Assembly (NCBI GenBank): GCA_023953845.1
Contig: JAMLJC010000001.1
Span: 1,426,001 to 1,490,000 of the forward strand
DNA from: Rhizobiaceae bacterium
GTDB lineage: Bacteria; Pseudomonadota; Alphaproteobacteria; Rhizobiales; Rhizobiaceae
Direction of reading: 5' to 3'
DNA: 64,000 nucleotides
Both the position numbers and the translations under genes were made by a program. Positions 52,058 to 61,056 of the stretch are shown piece after piece; the stretch's first letter is position 1; each line of letters opens with the position of its first letter. Below the pieces are notes generated by a model that worked only from the letters and a program-made list of their open reading frames with translations, did no database searches and was not told where the DNA came from.

Positions 52058-53461
52058 TCAGACGGCCTTGATGAGGCGGGCGGCGAAGAAGCCGTCGAGC
52101 CCGGAAATGCCCGGCTCCGCCAGCACCAGATCGGCCGGTGTCGTGCGCAGCAATCCCTCGGGGGTGACGAAGCCGGCGATTCCCGGCAATTCGTCCGGCG
52201 TGATCGGATCGAGCCGCGCGACGGCGTGTTCGGCGAGATGACGCCGGACAAGCTGTTCACCCTCCAGCGGGTCGAGCGAGCAGTTGGAAAACACCAGCCT
52301 GCCGCCCGGCTTGAGCAGGTCGAAGGCGCGCGCCAGCAGCCGCGCCTGAAGGTCGGCGAGCTTTTCCACATCCTGTGGCGATTTGGTCCAAGGCACGTCG
52401 GGGTGGCGGCGCACCGTACCGGTGGACGAGCACGGGGCGTCGAGCAGGATCGCGTCGAAAGGCGCAGATGGAGCGTAAGTCGACACATCCGCCTGCACGA
52501 TGTCGGCGGCGAGGTTCAGGCGATCGAGATTGGACCGCAGCCGGTCGAGACGGCTTTTCGACAGATCGACCGCCGTGACATGCGCCCCTGCGAGTACGAG
52601 CTGGGCCGTCTTGCCGCCCGGCGCGGCGCAAAGATCCGCGACACGCTTGCCGCCGATTTCGCCGAGAAGCCGGGCTGGAAGAGCGGCGGCGGCGTCCTGC
52701 ACCCACCAGTCGCCGTCGGCGAATCCCGGGAGGTCCGGCACCGGCGCGGAGAGGCGCGAAACCCGCACCGACCCGGTCGGCAGCACGAAACCGCCGAGCC
52801 GGTCTGCCCAGCCGTCTGCATCCGCCTTGACCGAAAAATCCACCGGCGCCTCGTGGCGGTGGGCAGCGAGAATGGCGCGGGCCTTCGTCTCTCCATAGGC
52901 ATCGGCAAGACGGGACCGGAACCAGTCAGGCGCGTCGACCGTCTCGTCCAGCGTCTTCGCCAAAGACCGTTCTTTCGTCCGCGCCACCGAGCGCAGAACG
53001 CCGTTCACCAGCCCGGCAAAACGCTGCGTGCGCGGATCGCCCTTGGCATGCGTGACGGCGAGGTCGACAGCCGCGCTGTCCGGTATGTCGAGGAACAGGA
53101 TCTGGGCCGCGGCGACGTGCAGGATATGCGTCAGCGTCGTGGCGTTCGCCGGCAGCGGCCGTTCAAGCTGCCGGTCGAGCAGCCGGCCGATTGTGACACG
53201 GAACCGCAGCGCGGTGGTGAGGATCGCCCGGACGAGCGTACGATCGCGACCCTCGAGCGCGCGGAACTGCGGATGTCCGTGCTCGGCGTCGGTCAGGCCG
53301 TCGAGCGGTGTCTTCGCATCGATGACGGCTGCGAGCAGCCGGGCGGCCGCCATCCGCGCCGCGAGACCGGGCACGGATGGTTCCGGCGCGAGACGCGGCC
53401 CCTTTCTCTCCCGCTGCTTTTTCGTGCGAGGCGGCTTGCCGCCCGCCGGGCGTTCACTCAC
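52058..53461 (-). CDS. rsmB: 16S rRNA (cytosine-5)-methyltransferase RsmB-like
   Basis: This 467-residue protein has an N-terminal NusB-like RNA-binding domain (about residues 35-170) and a C-terminal Rossmann methyltransferase. The SAM motif is VADLCAAPGGKTAQL. The two catalytic Cys are C344 in LLDAPCSSTGTVRRHPD and C394 in FSNCSLDPLEGE. It methylates C967 of 16S rRNA by family knowledge. The basic first 30 residues are an extension. GTG 53461 overlaps the htpX stop (GTGA), indicating coupling. Confidence 0.9.
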   Translation of the reverse strand: MSERPAGGKPPRTKKQRERKGPRLAPEPSVPGLAARMAAARLLAAVIDAKTPLDGLTDAEHGHPQFRALEGRDRTLVRAILTTALRFRVTIGRLLDRQLERPLPANATTLTHILHVAAAQILFLDIPDSAAVDLAVTHAKGDPRTQRFAGLVNGVLRSVARTKERSLAKTLDETVDAPDWFRSRLADAYGETKARAILAAHRHEAPVDFSVKADADGWADRLGGFVLPTGSVRVSRLSAPVPDLPGFADGDWWVQDAAAALPARLLGEIGGKRVADLCAAPGGKTAQLVLAGAHVTAVDLSKSRLDRLRSNLDRLNLAADIVQADVSTYAPSAPFDAILLDAPCSSTGTVRRHPDVPWTKSPQDVEKLADLQARLLARAFDLLKPGGRLVFSNCSLDPLEGEQLVRRHLAEHAVARLDPITPDELPGIAGFVTPEGLLRTTPADLVLAEPGISGLDGFFAARLIKAV

Positions 53462-54516
53462 GACCAGCGGCCTTTGGGTCCGGTCGGATTGCGACCCCAG
53501 GGCCCGCCGGGCTTCTTGCTCTCCGGCGGCGGGGATGGCGCATCACCTGACGGCGCGCCCCATGGGCCGCTCGGAGACGCGCCGCTATCCGTCGCGCGGC
53601 CCGACATTTCCGGACGCGCAGGGGGCGTGTCAGGACGGCGCGGCGCTTGGGCACGGGGCTCCAGTCCGACGCCGTCACGCGCCATCTTCTCCAGCGCGGC
53701 AATACGGTTTCCCGTGTCCGGATGTGTTGAGAACAGATTGTCCATGCGCTCGCCGGACAGCGGGTTGATGATGAACATATGCGCCGTTGCCGGGTTGCGC
53801 TCCGCCTGCAGGCTGTGGATGCGCTGCGCGGCGGCCGCGATCTTCTTCAGGGCCGAGGCGAGCCACAGCGGATTGCCGCAGATTTCCGCGCCGCGGCGGT
53901 CGGCGGAATACTCGCGCGTGCGGCTGATCGCCATCTGCACCAGCATGGCGGCAAGCGGCGCGACGATGACGGCCACGAGCACGCCTATGAGTCCCAGCGG
54001 ATTGTTGTTCTCGCGGCTGTTGCCGCCGAAGAAGAAGGCGAAGTTGCCGAGCATTGAGATCGCGCCGGCAAGCGTCGCCGTGACGGTCATGGTCAGCGTG
54101 TCGCGGTTCTGGATATGCGCCAGCTCGTGCGCCATGACGCCCGCCGCTTCCTCATAGGAAAGGCGCTCCAGGAGGCCAGTCGTCGCGGCCACGGCGGCAT
54201 TTTGCGGATTGCGTCCCGTGGCGAAGGCATTGGGCTGCGGGCTGTCGATCAGATAGACCTTGGGCATCGGCAGGCCTGCGCGCCTTGCGAGCTCGGAGAC
54301 GATGCGGTGGAACTCCGGCGCGGTGCGCGCATCGACCTCGACGGCGTTATAGGCGCGCAGCACCATCTTGTCGGCATTCCAGTAGCTGAACAGGTTCATG
54401 CCGGCCGCGATGATGAACGCGATCGCCATGCCGCCCGATCCGCCGATGAGGTAGCCGACGCCCATGAAGAGCGCTGTCATCGCGGCCAGAAGCATTGCGG
54501 TGCGCATCACGTTCAT
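53458..54516 (-). CDS. htpX: Membrane zinc protease HtpX
   Basis: This 352-residue protease of the inner membrane degrades damaged membrane proteins. Two membrane segments at the N-terminus (about 7-26 and 27-46) precede the zinc site HELAH (130-134); a further pair follows it (TLAGAISMLGNFAFF and LGLIGVLVAVIVAPL). SADRRGAEI carries the third zinc ligand Glu region. The C-terminal 70 residues are a Pro/Gly-rich tail with two GPWG motifs, longer than in E. coli. The second Met (54516) is chosen as start. It heads the rsmB run and is divergent from the DUF1674 gene. Confidence 0.92.
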   Translation of the reverse strand: MNVMRTAMLLAAMTALFMGVGYLIGGSGGMAIAFIIAAGMNLFSYWNADKMVLRAYNAVEVDARTAPEFHRIVSELARRAGLPMPKVYLIDSPQPNAFATGRNPQNAAVAATTGLLERLSYEEAAGVMAHELAHIQNRDTLTMTVTATLAGAISMLGNFAFFFGGNSRENNNPLGLIGVLVAVIVAPLAAMLVQMAISRTREYSADRRGAEICGNPLWLASALKKIAAAAQRIHSLQAERNPATAHMFIINPLSGERMDNLFSTHPDTGNRIAALEKMARDGVGLEPRAQAPRRPDTPPARPEMSGRATDSGASPSGPWGAPSGDAPSPPPESKKPGGPWGRNPTGPKGRWS

Positions 54517-54612
54517 CATTCACTCCGGACGCCGCCTCGTTTCTCTGGCGGCAAGGTCATCTGGCCTATATCATGGTATGAGGACTGCACGCTTTCAATG
54601 ATCGCACGCGCA

Positions 54613-54834
54613 ATGACCCAATCGAACGAAAATGCACCCGAAACGCCGACGACGGCGACGCCCGCCAGGGCGCTTTCGCCGGCGGCACGGCGCGCCCTGG
54701 AAGAAGCTGCCGGCCGCCGTGCCGATTACGTGGCCAGCGAGGCCCGGTTGCCGAAGGAAATCGGTGGGCGCAAGGGGCTGGAACCGGGCCGCTACGGCGA
54801 TTGGGAAGTCAAGGGCCTGACAAGCGACTTCTGA
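54613..54834 (+). CDS. DUF1674 protein, SdhAF4-like
   Basis: This 73-residue protein ends with the DUF1674 signature KEIGGRKGLEPGRYGDWEVKG followed by LTSDF. In mitochondria the homologous SdhAF4 assists flavinylated succinate dehydrogenase subunit assembly; the bacterial role is probably similar. The Ala/Pro-rich N-terminal half is likely disordered. The start is ambiguous between ATG 54598 and ATG 54613. It is divergent from htpX, a conserved arrangement in Hyphomicrobiales. Confidence 0.8.
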   Translation: MTQSNENAPETPTTATPARALSPAARRALEEAAGRRADYVASEARLPKEIGGRKGLEPGRYGDWEVKGLTSDF

Positions 54835-54951
54835 CACAGGCGACTTCTGACCTCTGCGTCGACACGATCTTTCGGGCAGGCTGGAACCGGATCCGCCCGC
54901 GCAGAGTTATGCGTGCTGCTCCCCGATAGCGGCGATGAGAGGTTCCCGACG

Positions 54952-55821
54952 ATGCATATCCGGCTCGGTTATGAAATCGCGATCGATTGCGATGCGCCGA
55001 CACATGTCGTTTCCATGCTCGACGTCAATCGCGACCGGCAGGCGGATATCCAGCGTCAGACGCGGTTCATGACAAATCCTTCCGTTCCGGTGAGCTGCTA
55101 TGTGGACAGCTTCGGCAACACCTGCCGCCGCTTCACCGCGCCGTCCGGCGGGGTGAGAATCCTCTACGACGCCGTCGTCGAGGACAGCGGGCTGCATGAC
55201 GAGGTGAACACCCTCGCCGGCGAGACGCCGGTGGAGAAGCTGCCCAGCAATGCGCTCGTCTACCTGCTCGGCAGCCGATACTGCGAAACGGATCACCTAA
55301 GCCAGCAAGCATGGAACCTGTTCGGCCATCTCCCGCCCGGCTGGGCGCGCGTGCAAGCGATCGTGGACTACGTCCACAACCGCCTGTCATTCAGCTACGG
55401 CTACGCGCGCTCGACGCGCACCGCCGCGCAGGCGCATGAGGAACAGGTCGGCGTCTGCCGCGATTTCGCGCATCTCGCCATCGCGCTTTGCCGCTGCATG
55501 AACATACCGGCGCGCTACGTGAACGGTTTCCTTGGCGACATAGGCGTGCCTGCGGACCCGGCGCCGATGGATTTTTCCGCCTGGACGGAAGTCTATCTCG
55601 ACGGCAAATGGTACACGTTCGACGCCCGCCACAACAGGCCGCGCATCGGCCGCGTCGTCATCGCACGCGGGCGGGACGCCACCGACGTCCCGCTTCTGCA
55701 TACGTTCGGGCCGCACCGTCTCACGACATTCAAGGTCTGGACCTACGAGCAGGAAAGCCATCCGGTGCGGCCGCCCGTGCAGGGTATCGACCGCACGATG
55801 ACCAATCGCATGATAGCCTGA
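54952..55821 (+). CDS. Transglutaminase-like family protein, catalytic His replaced
   Basis: This 289-residue protein has an N-terminal bacterial transglutaminase-associated region (MHIRLGYEIAIDCDAPTHVV) and a transglutaminase-like core. The Cys nucleophile is C169 in EEQVGVCRDFAHLAIALC. The Asp of the triad is D224 in WYTFDARHN. Where most members have His before A-W-x-E (HAWxE), this one reads FSAWTEVYL, with Ser209. It may still be a protease-like or amidase enzyme or may have lost activity; the change could also be a subfamily trait. GAGAGG precedes the chosen ATG. Confidence 0.82.
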   Translation: MHIRLGYEIAIDCDAPTHVVSMLDVNRDRQADIQRQTRFMTNPSVPVSCYVDSFGNTCRRFTAPSGGVRILYDAVVEDSGLHDEVNTLAGETPVEKLPSNALVYLLGSRYCETDHLSQQAWNLFGHLPPGWARVQAIVDYVHNRLSFSYGYARSTRTAAQAHEEQVGVCRDFAHLAIALCRCMNIPARYVNGFLGDIGVPADPAPMDFSAWTEVYLDGKWYTFDARHNRPRIGRVVIARGRDATDVPLLHTFGPHRLTTFKVWTYEQESHPVRPPVQGIDRTMTNRMIA

Positions 55822-55883
55822 CGGCATATGTGTCAGAATGGCACGCCTTGCCGTGTCCCGCATCGGGGCACCGAAAGACCGCG

Positions 55884-55968
55884 TTAACCTTTCCTAAGAT
55901 TGACGGGGAAGTCGGTCCGGTCACATTTCCCTAGGCGATCGGTCATTAAGGCTTGCGTAACCTTAATG
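55884..55968. promoter_or_regulatory. Possible CtrA-type sites and palindrome before the TadG-like gene
   Basis: TTAA-N7-TAAG begins at 55884 and TTAA-N7-GTAA at 55946, each near the CtrA consensus TTAA-N7-TTAA. The second sits in a perfect inverted repeat, CATTAAGG (55944-55951) and CCTTAATG (55961-55968). Both lie 120-200 bp before the ATG at 56090. Confidence 0.35.
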
Positions 55969-56089
55969 AAACCTTGGCATCAATGATTTCAACATCTTGT
56001 CAGGCCTCACCTGCCCAAGACTGACGGTTTGAGCGAAATCGGCAGCGTTCCTGCTTGGCCTGCGCCAGAGGCCACAGAGGAACGAGAAG

Positions 56090-57568
56090 ATGCGCTCATT
56101 CCAGACTTCCACCAGTGTCGCGAAACGATTCGCTGAAGATCGTCGCGGCAATTTCGCAATCCTGACCGGCATCGTGCTGACCACGGTCACCATGGCCGTC
56201 GGGATGGCGGTAAATACCGCCCAGTCCTACCATGTGAAATCGAGCCTGAGATCGGCGCTCGACGCGGCGGTGACCTCGACCGCCTACGACATCACGACCG
56301 GCAGGATAAAGCCGGACGATGCGCAGGCGAATGTCGAGAAGTTCCTCAACATCAATGGCCGCGCAGTCTTCTCCACGCAGGGCGAGTACACGCTGCTCCC
56401 GGTGGTGGTGGACACGACCGCCCGCACCATCGCGGCGACCGCCTATGCCAATGTCGATCTCGCTTTCCCGTTTTTCGGCATGGAGGACCCGCGCGTCACC
56501 ATCGAGAGCGCGGCGCTCTATTCGGACAAGCAGATCGAGGTGGCGATGATGCTCGACGTCACCGGCTCGATGGGCAAGACGAAGAAGACCGACAAGATCG
56601 GCGACCTGCAAAATGCGGCAAGAAACGCCGTCAAGACGATGCTCGACGAGCAGGATCCGAAGAAGCCCCGCATCCGTGTCTCGATCGTGCCCTACGCATC
56701 CGGCGTCAATACGGGCGGGCTAAGCAAAAACGTCTTCTTCGAAAGCTCCGGCAGCGGCGATCTCCCGCCGGCACAGGACAGCGCCGTCATCAAGGCGGCG
56801 ACCGGAAAGACGGAACTGCCTTCCTACAAGGAGTATCTGAAGATCGTCGCGGACAGCTTTCCGGCTCCGGCCAAGACGAAATGCGCAACGGAGCGCAAGC
56901 TTCTCGACGGCACGGCGGATCTCAGCGGTGATGGGCCCGACACAGTACGCAAGAATAAGAGCGACAAAGCCTATTGGGCCATGGTCAATCGCGACGATCA
57001 CATGACCACCAGCGGCATGAACAGCTGTCCGGATGCTCCTGTCATTCCGCTCACCGCGGATGCGACGGCGCTCCTCGACAGCATCAAGGATTTCAAGGCC
57101 AGTGGCTACACGGGCGGCGCCATCGGCATCCAGTGGACCTATTACATGCTGTCGTCAAAATGGCGCGACGTCATAGCGGATGCAGGCCTCGGCAGCGGGC
57201 CTTCGCCCAGCAATCCGAAGCATCTTGCCAAGGTCGCTATCCTTATGACCGACGGCCAGTTCAACACGGCCTATGCGGGCGCCGGCAGCAACTACAACGG
57301 TCAGGGAAATCTCGCCCGCAAGAACGCCGAATCGCTCTGCAAGAACATGCGCAACGAGGGCATCGAGATATTCACAATCGGCTTCGACCTCAACAATCCC
57401 GACATGTCCGAAGCGGAGCGCAACGCCGCCAAGGGTGTCCTGAAGAATTGCGCCTCGACCACGCCGTCGACGACAAAACACTATTTCGAGGCGTCCACCG
57501 GCGAGGAACTCGACGCCGCCTTTCAGGCGATCATCGCCAACACCGAGAAAATCGCGCTGACGAAATAG
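56090..57568 (+). CDS. TadG-like pilus-assembly protein with von Willebrand A domain
   Basis: This 492-residue protein follows the TadE/TadG plan: a basic N-terminus with RRGNFAILTGIVLTTVTMAVGMAV (membrane segment about 23-42), then a large extracytoplasmic part. The vWA domain begins IEVAMMLDVTGSMGKT with MIDAS D156 and S160, and continues KVAILMTDGQFNT with IEIFTIGFDLN. TadG-like proteins belong to tight-adherence pilus systems, but no other tad/cpa genes are adjacent, so it may be a solitary paralogue. Upstream sequence has possible CtrA sites; Flp pilus genes are cell-cycle regulated in related bacteria. Confidence 0.85.
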   Translation: MRSFQTSTSVAKRFAEDRRGNFAILTGIVLTTVTMAVGMAVNTAQSYHVKSSLRSALDAAVTSTAYDITTGRIKPDDAQANVEKFLNINGRAVFSTQGEYTLLPVVVDTTARTIAATAYANVDLAFPFFGMEDPRVTIESAALYSDKQIEVAMMLDVTGSMGKTKKTDKIGDLQNAARNAVKTMLDEQDPKKPRIRVSIVPYASGVNTGGLSKNVFFESSGSGDLPPAQDSAVIKAATGKTELPSYKEYLKIVADSFPAPAKTKCATERKLLDGTADLSGDGPDTVRKNKSDKAYWAMVNRDDHMTTSGMNSCPDAPVIPLTADATALLDSIKDFKASGYTGGAIGIQWTYYMLSSKWRDVIADAGLGSGPSPSNPKHLAKVAILMTDGQFNTAYAGAGSNYNGQGNLARKNAESLCKNMRNEGIEIFTIGFDLNNPDMSEAERNAAKGVLKNCASTTPSTTKHYFEASTGEELDAAFQAIIANTEKIALTK

Positions 57569-57579
57569 CGCTCCAACTA

Positions 57580-57613
57580 AAAAGGCCGTCGTTCCCTCGG
57601 GAACGACGGCCTT
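57580..57613. terminator. Hairpin after the TadG-like gene
   Basis: A 14-bp perfect stem (57582-57595 with 57600-57613) lies 13 bp past the stop. The plus strand lacks a good T run (TTCCGTG), while the minus strand has TTTTTAGT. It may end the tadG-like transcript partially. The remaining gap to 57846 holds no gene. Confidence 0.5.
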
Positions 57614-57846
57614 CCGTGACTTTCGTCCAGCGCGCGACCGTCAGCGATGACTTTCGTCATCGGCCGCACGTGACCGCGCTTCAGCGGAGAGGCTGCTCTC
57701 CGTGAAGGCAATCCGCCGAGATCACGCTCTGGCACACGAAACCACTCGACATCGGATCACCTCCTTTCAATTGGTTGGACACGACGGCAATGTGGGATAT
57801 CCCGTTCCGCTTCGCAAGAGCGAAAGAGACCGGCCGGGAGAGAAGA

Positions 57847-58776
57847 ATGCGCGAACAGCAGATCATGGCCGAAGGCCTGCAGTTTCCGGAGGGTCCGGTC
57901 GCCTCTGCCGACGGATCGGTTCTCGTTGTGGAGATCCAGCGCAGGACAGTCACGCGTGTCGCCGATGACGGTAGCGTCGAAAGACTGGCGGAACTGCCCG
58001 GCGGACCGAACGGTCTCGCCATGGGGCCCGACGGATTTCTCTACATCTGCAACAATGGCGGTTTCCTCTTCAACGAGATCGACGGTCTGAACCGCGTCAA
58101 ACCGGGCGTGCCGGAAGGCTATGCTGGCGGCTGGATCGAACGCCTCCATCTCGCTACGGGCCGTCGCGAAGTGCTGTACCGGACTTGCGGCGAACACCCC
58201 CTCGTCGGACCCAACGATCTGGTTTTCGACAGCCATGGCGGCTTCTATTTCACCGATTTCGGCAAGATCTACCCGCGCTTCCGTCCCAATGGCGGCCTTT
58301 ACTACGCGCAGGCGGACGGGTCGCGGATCGTCGAGATCGCCTATCCGATGATCCTGCCGAACGGCGTCGGCCTCTCGCCGGACGGCCTGATCGTCTATGC
58401 GGCCGAAACGGAGACGGGAAGGCTCTGGGCCTTCGACCTCGAAGGTCCTGGACAACGCAAGCCCCCGGCCTCGAGCGCACCGCATGGCGGCCGACTCGTC
58501 TGCGGCCTTGGCGGTTACCAGCGGCTCGACAGCCTTGCGGTCGACGCTGCCGGCAACATCCATGTCGCCACGCTCGTCACCGGATGCATCACGGTGATCA
58601 GCCCGGCGGGCGAGGTGCTCGACCAGGTCATGACCGGTGATCCGATGACGACGAATGTCTGCTTCGGCGGTCCGGAACTGAAGACCGCCTACGCCACGCT
58701 GTCAGGAAAAGGGCAGTTGGTACGCTGGGAAGGCGAGCACAGGGGCTCGCCTCTGCCCCATGGAGACTTTGCGTAA
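57847..58776 (+). CDS. SMP-30/gluconolactonase family hydrolase
   Basis: This 309-residue six-bladed beta-propeller protein belongs to the SMP-30/LRE group of lactonases. It begins with AEGLQFPEGPVASADGSVLVVEI, where the Glu of FPEGP is a calcium ligand. GPNDLVFDSHGGFYFTDFGK, LPNGVGLSPDGLIVYAAET and RLDSLAVDAAGNIHVAT carry the Asn and Asp metal ligands. It probably opens a sugar lactone; the substrate is not set. ATG 57847 has GGGAGAGAAGA upstream. It is convergent with acs. Confidence 0.87.
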   Translation: MREQQIMAEGLQFPEGPVASADGSVLVVEIQRRTVTRVADDGSVERLAELPGGPNGLAMGPDGFLYICNNGGFLFNEIDGLNRVKPGVPEGYAGGWIERLHLATGRREVLYRTCGEHPLVGPNDLVFDSHGGFYFTDFGKIYPRFRPNGGLYYAQADGSRIVEIAYPMILPNGVGLSPDGLIVYAAETETGRLWAFDLEGPGQRKPPASSAPHGGRLVCGLGGYQRLDSLAVDAAGNIHVATLVTGCITVISPAGEVLDQVMTGDPMTTNVCFGGPELKTAYATLSGKGQLVRWEGEHRGSPLPHGDFA

Positions 58777-58888
58777 GTCTGGGACAGCGTACGGACCGGC
58801 TTGCCGGCCCAAGCCCCGCGCCTTTCGGAAGTCGCGGACGTTCGAGGCGATGCCCCGCCCAATGGCGCATCGCCTCGCCGGCGGCTTC

Positions 58889-60844
58889 CTAAGCTCTCTT
58901 GTTCTGGCGGTTCACAACCAGATCGTCCACCACCGCTGGATCGGCCAGCGTCGAGGTGTCGCCCAGCGAGCCGAAATCGTCCTCCGCGATCTTGCGCAGG
59001 ATACGGCGCATGATCTTGCCGGATCGCGTCTTCGGCAGGCCGGGCGCGAACTGGATCTTGTCCGGCGTCGCGATGGCGCCGATCTCCTTGCGCACATGCG
59101 CGATGAGTTCCTTGCGCAGATCCTCGGAGCCCGCCTCGCCGGCCATCAGCGTGACGTAGCAATAGATTCCCTGACCCTTCACGTCATGCGGATAGCCGAC
59201 GACCGCCGCTTCCGAGACCTTGTCGTGGCTGACGAGGGCCGATTCCACCTCGGCGGTGCCCATGCGGTGGCCGGAGACGTTGATGACGTCGTCGACACGG
59301 CCGGTGATCCAGTAATAGCCGTCATTGTCCCGCCGGCAGCCGTCGCCGGTGAAATACTTGCCTTTGTAGGTGGAGAAGTAGGTCTGCACGAAGCGCTCGT
59401 GGTCTCCATAGACGGTGCGCATCTGGCCCGGCCACGAATCGATGATACAGAGATTGCCGCTCGCCGCTCCCTCCAGCACCTTGCCGTCGCCGTCCACCAG
59501 TTGCGGCTGGACGCCGAAGAAGGGCCGCGTGGCGGAACCCGCCTTCAGGTCCGTTGCGCCCGGCAGCGGCGAGATCAGGATGCCGCCCGTTTCGGTCTGC
59601 CACCAGGTGTCGACGATGGGCACCTTGCCGTTGCCGACGACGTTGAAATACCATTCCCATGCTTCGGGATTGATCGGCTCGCCGACCGAGCCGAGCACGC
59701 GCAGCGACTTTCGCGATGTCTTCTTCACCGCGGCATCGCCCGCGCCCATGAGCGCGCGCAAGGCGGTCGGCGCGGTGTAGAAGATATTCACCTGATGCTT
59801 GTCGATGACTTCCCAGAAGCGCGAGACCGACGGATAGTTGGGCACGCCCTCGAACATCAGCGTGGTCGCGCCGTTGGCCAGCGGCCCGTACAGGATGTAG
59901 CTGTGGCCCGTCACCCAGCCGACATCGGCGGTGCACCAATAGATATCGCCGTCGTGATAATCGAAGACGTATTTGTGCGTCATCGACGTGAAGACGAGGT
60001 AGCCCGCGGTCGTGTGCAGCACGCCCTTCGGCTTGCCGGTCGAACCTGAAGTATAGAGGATGAAGAGCGGGTCTTCCGCTTTCATCTTCTCCGGCTTGCA
60101 CTCCGCCTTCACGTCGAGGATTTCGTCGTGGTACCAGAGGTCGCGGCCGTTGGCCCAACCGATCTTGCCGCCCGTGCGCCGCACCACCAGCACGTTCTTG
60201 ACCATCACGTGGTTCTTCGCGGCGATGTCGATGGCCTTGTCGGTATTCTCCTTCAGCGGGATCGTCCTGCCGCCGCGCAGCCCCTCGTCGGCGGTGATGA
60301 CGAAGGTGGATTCGCAGTCGATGATGCGGCCCGCGAGCGAATCCGGCGAGAAGCCACCGAAGACAACCGAATGGACGGCGCCGATGCGCGCGCAGGCGAG
60401 CATCGCGTAGGCCGCCTCCGGGATCATCGGCATGTAGATGGTGACACGGTCGCCCTTCCGGACGCCGTGTTTCTTCATCACATTGGCTAGCCGGCACACA
60501 CGATCGTAGAGCTCGTTGTAGGTAATCTTCTTGTCGTCGTAAGGATTGTCGCCTTCCCAGATGATCGCGGTCTGGTTGCCGCGCTTCTTCAGATGACGGT
60601 CGATGCAGTTATAGGCGACGTTGGTCTGACCGTCCTCGTACCACTTGATCGAGACCTTGCCGTGATAGGATGTGTTCTTGACCTTGGTGTAGGGCTTGAA
60701 CCAGTCGATGCGCTTGCCGTGCTTGCCCCAAAACCTGTCCGGGTTTTTGATGCTTTCCGCGTACCATTTGAGATACGTCTCGTTGTCGATCAAAGCGTCT
60801 TTCTTCCACGTCGGCTGGACGCGGTGGATATGAACCTCGGACAT
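58889..60844 (-). CDS. acs: Acetyl-CoA synthetase
   Basis: This 651-residue enzyme activates acetate to acetyl-CoA via acetyl-adenylate. Motifs are the P-loop LYTSGSTGKPKGV, VDTWWQTETGGI, YFTGDGCRRDNDGYYWITGR and the C-terminal lysine of PKTRSGKIMRRI, which is the acetylation site controlled by Pat/CobB in other bacteria. GSVYGE-type acetate-pocket residues and length are normal. Divergent from the xylitol-dehydrogenase-type gene across about 210 bp. A GNAT enzyme in the window (1830) is not adjacent and no link to Acs is shown. Confidence 0.97.
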   Translation of the reverse strand: MSEVHIHRVQPTWKKDALIDNETYLKWYAESIKNPDRFWGKHGKRIDWFKPYTKVKNTSYHGKVSIKWYEDGQTNVAYNCIDRHLKKRGNQTAIIWEGDNPYDDKKITYNELYDRVCRLANVMKKHGVRKGDRVTIYMPMIPEAAYAMLACARIGAVHSVVFGGFSPDSLAGRIIDCESTFVITADEGLRGGRTIPLKENTDKAIDIAAKNHVMVKNVLVVRRTGGKIGWANGRDLWYHDEILDVKAECKPEKMKAEDPLFILYTSGSTGKPKGVLHTTAGYLVFTSMTHKYVFDYHDGDIYWCTADVGWVTGHSYILYGPLANGATTLMFEGVPNYPSVSRFWEVIDKHQVNIFYTAPTALRALMGAGDAAVKKTSRKSLRVLGSVGEPINPEAWEWYFNVVGNGKVPIVDTWWQTETGGILISPLPGATDLKAGSATRPFFGVQPQLVDGDGKVLEGAASGNLCIIDSWPGQMRTVYGDHERFVQTYFSTYKGKYFTGDGCRRDNDGYYWITGRVDDVINVSGHRMGTAEVESALVSHDKVSEAAVVGYPHDVKGQGIYCYVTLMAGEAGSEDLRKELIAHVRKEIGAIATPDKIQFAPGLPKTRSGKIMRRILRKIAEDDFGSLGDTSTLADPAVVDDLVVNRQNKRA

Positions 60845-61056
60845 GATGTGCTCTTCCCTCCCACGAGCCCGGGAGCCCGCATGCTTCTCAAATCTGGCAT
60901 CTAGTATCAGTTCTGCCCGTGGGGCAACATCTTACCTTCGGATTAGGCAAAAGGGCGGAGACGCGCCTTCGGCCTACGCCGGGCGGCGGTCTTGACGGAC
61001 CGGCGCGACGCGCGTCTTCTGGCGCCGGGATAGTCCGAAATACCCGGAGCGACGCC

